Assembly (NCBI GenBank): GCA_965261925.1
Contig: OZ253486.1
Location: 1,736,001 to 1,800,000, forward strand
DNA length: 64,000 nt
Direction of reading: 5' to 3'
Source: Bin87 sp965261925
GTDB lineage: Bacteria; Chloroflexota; Dehalococcoidia; Lucifugimonadales; UBA3495
The notes beneath the pieces are model-generated. The model was not told the DNA's origin, made no database searches, and saw nothing but the letters and a program-made list of their open reading frames with translations. Positions 35,754-43,012 of this stretch are shown in pieces; position 1 is the stretch's first letter; every line of letters begins with the position of its first letter. Both the position numbers and the translations under genes were made by a program.

Positions 35754-36112
35754 GGAATGTTTCCCTCCTGACGCAGCTCGTCGAGATGGTCGTCGTACAG
35801 CCGGTCGGCGATTGGAACGTATTCTTCGTAGAACCGGTTGTTCCCGGTCTTGATGCCCCCGATCAGCAGGATGGATGCCCGCTTGGGGTCAAAAGCGTAG
35901 AAGGTGCGCAGCGGCTCACCTCCGCTCTGCGTCCTGAGCTCCCTCATGTGTGTGTGCCGCGAAATGGCTATCCCCGACGAATAGGGGTACGGCAATGTTG
36001 GCCCGCACTTCATCAACAACTCCACGGTGGCCACCAGGTCCTCCTGCTGTTCTTCGCTCAGGGTGTCCCACCATTCCTTGAACTGGTCCGTGTATTCGAC
36101 CTGCCATGGCAT
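35750..36112 (-). CDS. RelE/HigB-like toxin (phage-derived Gp49-like)
   Basis: 120 residues from the ATG at 36112 (MPWQVEYTDQFKEWWDTL). The downstream part, MRELRTQSGGEPLRTFYAFDP, then ASILLIGGIKTGNNRFYEEY, matches toxins of the RelE superfamily Gp49 branch, in which the Arg of RELR and a later Lys are functional. An ATG further upstream at 36133 would lie inside the promoter, so 36112 is used. It is the first gene of the operon with its XRE antitoxin, vapB and vapC. Confidence 0.87.
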   Translation of the reverse strand: MPWQVEYTDQFKEWWDTLSEEQQEDLVATVELLMKCGPTLPYPYSSGIAISRHTHMRELRTQSGGEPLRTFYAFDPKRASILLIGGIKTGNNRFYEEYVPIADRLYDDHLDELRQEGNIP

Positions 36113-36118
36113 AAGCCC

Positions 36119-36147
36119 ATTATATTCCTGCAACGGAATAATACCAA
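36119..36147 (-). promoter_or_regulatory. Toxin-antitoxin operon promoter and operator
   Basis: Read on the minus strand: TTGGTA (36147-36142), 17 bases, then the perfect TATAAT (36124-36119). The toxin ATG starts 6 bases after the -10 box, so the expected transcription start coincides with the start codon and the messenger would be leaderless. The inverted repeat ATTCC-tgcaac-GGAAT (36124-36139) fills the spacer and is a likely repressor site. Confidence 0.7.
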
Positions 36148-36320
36148 AGTGACCTGCCGGCGTGGACGGCGATGGTTTGGCCTATCAACCGCCCCGACGC
36201 AGGCCAGCATCGAGTCTTCGCGGTCTTGATGCCCAAGGTGATCAACGACACCCAGGGCTGGCGCAGGGTGATGGCGTACATCGATCCACCCGGCGAGGCG
36301 TGAGGCAGGCACCGCAGGGT

Positions 36321-36517
36321 TCACTCCCGAGGTATGGCGACTACCGGACCGGTACCGGCTCTGACCTCGGTGATGACCCCGGCGGCCGCCGCGGCTTTGA
36401 TGATGTGGTGGCGCAGTAGTCCTGGACGGCGATGCGGTACAGGCTCTTGACGTAGACGGTGTGGGGAGCGCGTACGGGCGGCTCCAGTTCGGCGCCGCAG
36501 GCAGCGCATTTCGGCAT
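36321..36517 (-). pseudogene. Small zinc-ribbon protein, frameshifted
   Basis: Begins MPKCAACGAELEPPVRAPHT, with one CxxC pair, continues VYVKSLYRIAVQDY, and in the neighbouring frame ends LRHHIIKAAAAAGVITEVRA up to a stop at 36321. A one-base shift near 36418 separates the parts. The restored protein would have about 65 residues. No function can be assigned. The rest of 36148-36886 shows no complete gene. A plus-strand tail, FAVLMPKVINDTQGWRRVMA, ending at 36303 may be another gene fragment. Confidence 0.4.
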
Positions 36518-36886
36518 GATTCTCACCTCCGGTTGAATTGGTTACGTTGACCGGATTGTAGTGGAAAGCCCCGGAGCGCCTTTGTGCTTTGCCCGAGACG
36601 GCGGCGCGCGTGGGCTGGTACCCGATGGCATGCAATGGACACCTATCCATTCATCGCCGGAGGCACCGACCGGGGCGGCGGGCATGATTCCCCAGCAGGG
36701 CTGCGGTTCCAGTGGGGTTAGCACGAGACCGGCGCGCCGCCGCGGACGGTTTTCTCCCCGCCGTGGTCAGGCAAACGACGGTCCAAAAGGTCGTTTACGC
36801 ACGGATGTTTGCCGCTCGATAATCCTAGTTATCGCGCATCTTTTGCCCGCCGAAATTGCCGCCTAGTCAATCCTTGGAGGTCCTCC

Positions 36887-37852
36887 ATGTCCACCGCCGC
36901 CAGTACCCAGATCGTCCCCCATCAACCCGCGTCCCTGCCGGCCCTGCGCGCCGCCGACCGGGGCGTGGCCGACGCCCTGGAGTCGGTCCTCTCCGACAAC
37001 ACCCAGCGCGTATACGGGACCCAGTGGCGGTTGTTCAACGACTGGTGTGCAGACGTGGGCCTGCGCTCCCTGCCGGCCGAGCCCCTCACCGTCGCCCGCT
37101 ACCTGGCGGCCCGGGCGAACGCCGGCGCATCCATCGCGACCATGCGGCTAGCCACGTCCGCCATCGCCAAGGCCCACGAGTGGGCGAAGCTGGAATCTCC
37201 CTGCCGGGACCCGGGCGTGCGTGCTTCTTTGAAAGGATGGGGAAGGCGGCTTGCGAAGCCACAGCGGCAGGCCGGCGCCCTCACCGCCGACGTGCTGGCC
37301 GTGATCCGGCTCACCGCCGTCCAGCCCCGCCTTCGCGGCCGCGGCATTGAGACGCCCGAGCAGGCCGCCGTGCGTGCCCGCTTCGACCTGGCCCTGGTGG
37401 CGGCGCTGTCCGACGCCGGATTGCGTCGGTCCGAGGCTTCGTCTCTGACCTGGGGCGACGTGCAGCGTTGGGACGACGGCAGCGGCCGCATCACAGTGAT
37501 CCGCTCCAAGACCGATACCGAGGCCCAGGGCGCGGTGGTGGCCATCACCCCCGTCGCCGTGAAGGCTCTGGATGCCATCCGGCCGGCGGGTGCTGGAGGC
37601 GAGGTGAGGGTGTTCGGACTGTCGGAGTCCCAGATCGCCCGGCGGGTGAAGGCAATCGCCAAGGCCGCGGGATTGGCGGACTGGGAGTTCTTCAGCGGCC
37701 ACAGCGGCCGCGTCGGCATGGCCCGGCGCATGGCCCAGAACGGCGCCCCCACCCACGAGATCGAGCGCCAGGGCCGCTGGAAGCAGGGCGGCGGCATGGT
37801 CGGCCGCTACACCCGCGGCGAGACGGCAGGATCCGCGCTCCGGTATCTGTAG
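36887..37852 (+). CDS. Tyrosine site-specific recombinase (integrase)
   Basis: 321 residues. The N-terminal SAM-like core-binding domain (NTQRVYGTQWRLFNDWCADV) is followed by the catalytic domain with all key residues: Arg in DAGLRRSEASSLTW, Lys in IRSKTDTEAQG, HxxR in FSGHSGRVGMARR, His/Trp in ERQGRWKQGG and the nucleophile Tyr in MVGRYTRGE. The ATG at 36887 has GGAGGTCCTCC upstream. It resembles stand-alone XerC-like recombinases of integrative elements and probably moved part of this island. No attachment site or tRNA target was recognised near it. Confidence 0.9.
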   Translation: MSTAASTQIVPHQPASLPALRAADRGVADALESVLSDNTQRVYGTQWRLFNDWCADVGLRSLPAEPLTVARYLAARANAGASIATMRLATSAIAKAHEWAKLESPCRDPGVRASLKGWGRRLAKPQRQAGALTADVLAVIRLTAVQPRLRGRGIETPEQAAVRARFDLALVAALSDAGLRRSEASSLTWGDVQRWDDGSGRITVIRSKTDTEAQGAVVAITPVAVKALDAIRPAGAGGEVRVFGLSESQIARRVKAIAKAAGLADWEFFSGHSGRVGMARRMAQNGAPTHEIERQGRWKQGGGMVGRYTRGETAGSALRYL

Positions 37853-37956
37853 CTGTGGTGGCATGTTTTCGAGGAAATTGCGCTACTCAACATTTCCCAA
37901 ATTCAGGACGGTAATCGTCTCGGTGACAACGGATCTCATAATCCGGAAACATACCT

Positions 37957-39189
37957 CAGGGCAATCGCGTCTTAATAGTATTTTTAGAAATGCGCTAACG
38001 TGCCATGATCCGTTGAACCAAATGGAGGCAGTGAGGCATGGCACAACCACCCAAAACAACTATTCTCGATCATTTCGCTGACCTGGACGACCCACGGGTG
38101 GAACGCACCCGACGCCATAAGCTGGTGGACATCATTGCCATTGCCATCTGCGCCACCATCTGCGGCGCCGATTCCTGGGTCCACATAGAACTCTTCGGCA
38201 AGAGCAAGCTGGCCTGGTTTCAGACCTTCCTGGAATTGCCCCACGGTATCCCATCCCACGACACCTTTGGCGATGTGTTCGCCCGCCTGGACCCAGTGCA
38301 GTTGCAGAATAGCTTCGTATCCTGGACCCAGGCCATCGCCGAGTTGCTGCCGGGTGAGGTGGTGGCCATTGACGGCAAGACGGCCCGACGGTCCTATGAT
38401 CCGGCGGGGAACAAGGGGGCCATACACCTGGTCAGCGCCTGGGCCACGCAGAATAACCTGACCCTGGGCCAGGTCAAGACCGAGGAGAAGTCCAATGAGA
38501 TCACCGCCATTCCACAACTGCTGGAGATGCTGGACTTGAATGGCTGCATCGTAACTATCGATGCCATGGGCTGCCAGCGGGAGATCGCCCAGCAGATCAT
38601 AGCGGGCGGGGCCGACTACGTGCTGGCGGTGAAGGAGAACCAGGGCCGGTTGCATGAGGGCATCCGAGACCTGTTCCAGGGAGCCGAGGCCTGGGGTTTT
38701 GACGGGGTGCCTTACGATTATGCACGGACCGTGGACAAGGGACACGGACGGGTGGAACGGCGGGAATGCTGGACCATCACGGCGACGGACTGCCTGGATT
38801 ATCTGGACCCCCAGGGGCAATGGTCCCAACTGAAGGCGGCCGTCAGGGTGGTGGGCCATCGTCAAACTGGAGCGGGTGGCATAAGTCAGCCCCGCTACTA
38901 CATCAGCAGCCTGCCAGCCTCAGCAGAACAACTCCTGGCTGCCATCAGAAGCCACTGGAGCATCGAAAACTCGCTGCACTGGACCTTGGACGTGACCTTT
39001 CGGGAAGACCAGTGCCGAGTGCGCAAGGACCATGGACCGCAGAACCTGGCCACGCTGCGGCAGATTGGGCACAACCGGTTGAAAAACGAAAGCACCTTGA
39101 AAGTAGGCATTCAGGGCAAGCGGCTCAACGCCGGATGGGACGAGGACTACCTGCGCAAAGTCCTCCTCGGATAAGACGCGATTGCCCTG
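37957..39189 (+). mobile_element. ISAs1-family insertion sequence with 10-bp target duplication
   Basis: 1,233 bp with perfect 18-base inverted ends: CAGGGCAATCGCGTCTTA at 37957-37974 and its complement at 39172-39189. The 10 bases AAACATACCT stand directly outside both ends (37947-37956 and 39190-39199), a clean target duplication. Undamaged ends, target duplication and transposase indicate a recent insertion. Confidence 0.95.
38038..39174 (+). CDS. ISAs1-family transposase
   Basis: 378 residues of the ISAs1 group. The N-terminus has LDDPRVERTRRHKLVDIIAI, typical of the DDE_Tnp_1-associated N-terminal domain. The catalytic aspartates are in VVAIDGKTARRS and CIVTIDAMGCQ. The downstream HWSIENSLHWTLDVTFREDQ contains the glutamate of the IS4-like motif. 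The length is normal. The TAA stop lies inside the right inverted repeat, so the end of the protein and the end of the element are encoded by the same bases. Confidence 0.93.
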   Translation: MAQPPKTTILDHFADLDDPRVERTRRHKLVDIIAIAICATICGADSWVHIELFGKSKLAWFQTFLELPHGIPSHDTFGDVFARLDPVQLQNSFVSWTQAIAELLPGEVVAIDGKTARRSYDPAGNKGAIHLVSAWATQNNLTLGQVKTEEKSNEITAIPQLLEMLDLNGCIVTIDAMGCQREIAQQIIAGGADYVLAVKENQGRLHEGIRDLFQGAEAWGFDGVPYDYARTVDKGHGRVERRECWTITATDCLDYLDPQGQWSQLKAAVRVVGHRQTGAGGISQPRYYISSLPASAEQLLAAIRSHWSIENSLHWTLDVTFREDQCRVRKDHGPQNLATLRQIGHNRLKNESTLKVGIQGKRLNAGWDEDYLRKVLLG

Positions 39190-39301
39190 AAACATACCTT
39201 CTGCCGGTAGACTCCAGGCTACACACGGCCTACTATTGCACGCCGGTGTCCGCTTTCAACTCACGAGCGGCCTGAACTTTCACGGGGAGTGAATAACTGA
39301 T

Positions 39302-40813
39302 ATGAGCGGCTGGGTCCCAGAAGGTACGAGAGTGCCTGACAATGCCTTTTTCCTTTCTGGCTTGTCCTCACGAGACTACATCAGGGATGCAGTGTTCAAG
39401 CGTGTGGAAGCAGGTTGGGCTGGATCTTATTCAGTCCATGGAGCAGTGGGTTCCCATTGCGCGTCAATAATCGCCGACGTGTTGGCCGTCTCCGAAGACG
39501 CAGTCTTGACCGGACGCAGCCAGAGGCAGTTCGAGGACTTGGTGGACATGTGCGTCGCCCTAGTGCTCACCACAGTTTCAGAATGCTACATGGCGCACAA
39601 CTGGCGTCCTCCCGCGGATCCTAACGTCATCGAATTCACCGCGGTAGCCATAGTCAATGAAGGTTTGGAGAAGATGGGCTCCGACGTCAGGGTCGAGTGG
39701 ACTGAGCAGAGCTTCCTGATACGCAATCGTGGAGCGGGCCTTCCGTCATTCTCGGGCGAGGTTTGCCTTTGGGACAGCTTGGGACTGTCCCGAGAGACGG
39801 ACGTGCGAGGGCAGTCTTGGAACCCCGATGGTATTTCCACCTTTTTCCACCAACTCGACTTTGCGGGGTTCCGATACTGGGACGCCATATATTGGAGAAC
39901 TGGGTACCTAGACCGGCACATTGGAGAACGGCGGTTCTCGTTTGTAGAAGAGTATGACGCCCAAGCTTCCCAACTGGGGGACACAGATTACGAGCGGAGG
40001 GCTAGGGTTTTTGCCGATCACTCGGATGGAAGGTCTCTGTGGTTCGCCCTGGCGCGACGATGGCGAATGAGGGACCACATGGTCCTTACATTTGAGACAA
40101 GCAGGACACGGTCTATAGAAACGGTGAATCTTCCAGGCAAGCAAGGGCTACGAGATCAGTCCCACTCAAGGGATCCCCGTGTGTCCATGACCGCCCAAAA
40201 CAACCTCGTTGCTTGGGCAATGGGACGCGAAAACGCCATCACCGAGATTGAAGCAGTTCTTGGCCGCCCGTACTACGAACTGATAGACCTGAGCTTTGAT
40301 AAGGGGAGCTCGACCGACGCTACGGAAGACTTGGACAAATCAGTGGCAGCAGCCGTCGACGACATCATCGATGAAGCGGCAAGTGTCATGTCAGTGCTGC
40401 ACGTACGGCCCTACATCTTCTGGACCTCAGAAACAGAATTGATGATTGCCGCGGCGCGGCCAGGCACAAACCTCGGCCCGTGGAGTCGGGCAGACGTTGA
40501 GGAAAGAGCTCCTCTACATACAACCGCAGACGGCGTCGCCGTCGGATGGGATCACGCCGACCTTATTGGTTGGTCCAACGCACGAAGGACAGTGTACGAA
40601 CCGGGCTGCGACTGGAACGATGTCGCAAATGACGACGCCCGCTTGAAGGACTTTCTCACATGCCGCCCCAATTTGGAACGTCTGTTAACTTCCGAGACAT
40701 GGTCCAGTGACGATAAGGTCCTCATACACCGGTTAGTGAGGCTAGGTAGGTTCGGGTACGGTTTGCCGCAGGTACGCAAGCCAGAATACAGGAACATTCA
40801 CGTATTGCCCTGA
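39302..40813 (+). CDS. Unknown 503-residue protein
   Basis: No recognised family. The frame is unbroken over 503 codons, codon use is ordinary, and a GGGGAGTG sequence precedes the ATG. The protein is soluble, mixed alpha/beta, with a hydrophobic helix-rich part (DLVDMCVALVLTTVSECYMA) near residue 80-100 and several Trp-rich stretches (GFRYWDAIYWRTGYLDRHIG). No nucleotide-binding or nuclease motif was found. It faces a 504-residue unknown gene across a 143-base gap and stands next to the type IIG-like locus, so a defence-related role is possible but not shown. Confidence 0.6.
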   Translation: MSGWVPEGTRVPDNAFFLSGLSSRDYIRDAVFKRVEAGWAGSYSVHGAVGSHCASIIADVLAVSEDAVLTGRSQRQFEDLVDMCVALVLTTVSECYMAHNWRPPADPNVIEFTAVAIVNEGLEKMGSDVRVEWTEQSFLIRNRGAGLPSFSGEVCLWDSLGLSRETDVRGQSWNPDGISTFFHQLDFAGFRYWDAIYWRTGYLDRHIGERRFSFVEEYDAQASQLGDTDYERRARVFADHSDGRSLWFALARRWRMRDHMVLTFETSRTRSIETVNLPGKQGLRDQSHSRDPRVSMTAQNNLVAWAMGRENAITEIEAVLGRPYYELIDLSFDKGSSTDATEDLDKSVAAAVDDIIDEAASVMSVLHVRPYIFWTSETELMIAAARPGTNLGPWSRADVEERAPLHTTADGVAVGWDHADLIGWSNARRTVYEPGCDWNDVANDDARLKDFLTCRPNLERLLTSETWSSDDKVLIHRLVRLGRFGYGLPQVRKPEYRNIHVLP

Positions 40814-40956
40814 CTCGCGCCAAGCAAGGTGCTGTGGCCAAATGGCTGCACGCACCTCGGCGTTCCGCAATCCCTCATTTGCCACGGATTACTGCATCCG
40901 GACAGCGCAGGCATCTTCCGCTACGACCGCACTGGAATCAGAGTAGCGAAATTGCC

Positions 40957-42471
40957 TCAGGAGCAGTCTCTATGTTCGACAAACTCCTTGACCGCTTGGC
41001 CGACGTTGGCGCGATGGAGTTGGCCTATCGACTCCACGAATCTTGAGCGTGGACCAGCGTCCATCTTGATGGCAGATTCACCGGATGGCCCAACCGCCAA
41101 CCGACATTCCAAACCTGGCCATTGCGACGGGGCGACCTGTACCACGATAAAATCGTCCGGGCTGATTGAGATGCCTTGGATCGGGTCATCAAAGGACTCG
41201 CAAAGTGTCCTGATATCCTGTTCGGCGAACCATGCGGCGGCGGTTACTGCGTGTCTGCATTCGACGGTTTCGTCCTCCAACGAATGAAAGTCGCTGATCT
41301 TTTGTCGCAGTGCTTCTACGCCGGAGTAGATGCTCGTCCGTAAGCGAAAATCATCGGGCATTGATGCCGGGTCCAGTGGGTGCGGTCGCACCGCGACCTC
41401 AGGTTGCTGCACCCGCTCTTTTATGGCACTTGCCAAGTTCTGCCACGTCTTTTCGCCGCCCAGCGGATTGTCGGTTGCGCTGTTGTCCCGCGGTGGATCG
41501 TATGCCGCAGGTTGCATCCGCGGAATCACGGGCGGGCCAGGGTCGTCCCTAGGTCCGCTCATGGCATCCAGCAGCGCCGGAGAAGCCCGTAGCAGGTGGG
41601 TGTCGTTCTTCGGGGGTTCCTCTGCCCAGACCACAAAGCGGTATTCCCGCTGGGCTTGGTGCGAACGGTTTTTCGTGAACACCGCCCGCAAGAAATACTC
41701 CTGCTCCGAAATCGCGGAATGCAGCCAGTCGTCCACGTCATCTACGTACACCATCGGCCCGTGAAATATGATCTGCATGGGATGCTCGGTCCGGGAAGGC
41801 GGCCAACCCTTGAGGGTTGAGGTCGTCGGGAAAACAGGCCCCTGCGGTCCCAACTGCGCTGCAACCATGCTCCCCAGAGCACGAGCAAACTCCTGTGGGC
41901 GGTATATCGGCGAAGCGTGGCAATAACCTTCTCCGAGAGCGTCCCACCATTCCTGCCACCCCGCGGGCGTCGCGGGGGCGATTGCTGCACAGAAAAGCCA
42001 CCCCTGTGGGCTAAACTCGAACGACCTGGTTCGGGTGACCGTCCGGTGGGTACTGATCGTTTGGGTTTTCCAGTCGAACCCCACTAACTCCGCGGCGCGA
42101 TTAAGGCTTTGATTCCAGTGGCGCTCCCGCTCTAGGTCGTTCGGGTCGTCAATAGCCTCCTGTACAGTCTCGCTTTCCTGAAAGTATCCCTCGCCTAGGT
42201 CAAATATCAGACTTTCCCCTTGGTGTCTGAACTTCCGTGGCGTCGAGATCTTCACAGCGCTGCCGTTCTCAATGGCGTGTTCGGGACGGCACCCTTTGAC
42301 AATTGGCGGGACCGGACTGCGGACCGATGGATGACGAAGGTCGACGTACGTTACGGCGATCAGATTACCGAAGTGGTCGATGTGGTTTCCTTCCACGATG
42401 ATCAGTGGCGAGGCAGGCATCAGTTTGTACCCCCTGTCCGGCGTCTGCTTCAACCGGATGTGTGCCGCCAT
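40957..42471 (-). CDS. Unknown 504-residue protein (DUF2971-like middle part possible)
   Basis: No firmly recognised family. The middle has FLRAVFTKNRSHQAQREYRF followed by VVWAEEPP, which recalls the KxxxWxxEREYR pattern of DUF2971-type and related proteins in defence islands. The N-terminus (IIVEGNHIDHFGNLIAVTYV) and the C-terminus (SISPDDFIVVQVAPSQWPGL) look like beta-rich domains. There is no membrane segment. It is convergent with the 503-residue gene, and their near-equal length is probably coincidence since no sequence similarity was seen. Confidence 0.6.
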   Translation of the reverse strand: MAAHIRLKQTPDRGYKLMPASPLIIVEGNHIDHFGNLIAVTYVDLRHPSVRSPVPPIVKGCRPEHAIENGSAVKISTPRKFRHQGESLIFDLGEGYFQESETVQEAIDDPNDLERERHWNQSLNRAAELVGFDWKTQTISTHRTVTRTRSFEFSPQGWLFCAAIAPATPAGWQEWWDALGEGYCHASPIYRPQEFARALGSMVAAQLGPQGPVFPTTSTLKGWPPSRTEHPMQIIFHGPMVYVDDVDDWLHSAISEQEYFLRAVFTKNRSHQAQREYRFVVWAEEPPKNDTHLLRASPALLDAMSGPRDDPGPPVIPRMQPAAYDPPRDNSATDNPLGGEKTWQNLASAIKERVQQPEVAVRPHPLDPASMPDDFRLRTSIYSGVEALRQKISDFHSLEDETVECRHAVTAAAWFAEQDIRTLCESFDDPIQGISISPDDFIVVQVAPSQWPGLECRLAVGPSGESAIKMDAGPRSRFVESIGQLHRANVGQAVKEFVEHRDCS

Positions 42472-42498
42472 CTGCCACCGGCCTATTGACGGTGATCG

Positions 42499-42792
42499 CT
42501 ACTGGCCGGCGAGCATCCAGGTCCGCGTCTGTCGGTCTGTTCGTACCGCAGTTCCCTGGCCGCGCCGGCCCGGCTCATCGGAACGCCACTTCGCGAGTCG
42601 CGTACTCCTCCGCCGGCGTATGTGCCCGCCGACACGGTAATCGAGGCCTCCACCGGTTTCCCTTATGTGAACCACCTTCCCTTCAAGCACGCCGGAATAC
42701 CAGCCATCATCCCGGGACTGCCACCGGAATGCCTGTCCCATGGTCAGACTGAGTTTCAAGTTCAGGGGCTGAAGGACGGATACATAACCCAT
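42499..42792 (-). pseudogene. N-terminal fragment of an OGG-type DNA glycosylase
   Basis: About 52 residues from MGYVSVLQPLNLKLSLTMGQ through AFRWQSRDDGWYSGVLEGKV to LDYRVGG match the N-terminal domain of 8-oxoguanine DNA glycosylases of the OGG1 type (GQxFRW signature). After that the frame turns into arginine-rich non-coding-like sequence. The catalytic helix-hairpin-helix and lysine are absent. The remaining gene was lost, presumably when the neighbouring 504-residue gene was brought in. Confidence 0.6.
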
Positions 42793-43012
42793 ATTCTCAA
42801 TCTCTCCATGGGGATGGGCCTTCACCAAGTGATTGACCCCAGATCGGCGTTAATACTCGACGAGGGGGTGCCGGCACAGTGGTTGGAAACTTTGCCATCC
42901 TAATCTGTGGAGATCGTACATAAAGCAGCCATGCCTCAAAAGACGGTGGGGCGTCAAGAACATTCGGTCACAAGTGCTATTCCGGAGATCCCGCGAATCG
43001 CGATTTTGAGCA

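Noticed and set aside
39302..42471. Idea that the 503- and 504-residue proteins are inverted duplicates
   Set aside because: The lengths are alike, but no shared motif or alignable stretch was seen.
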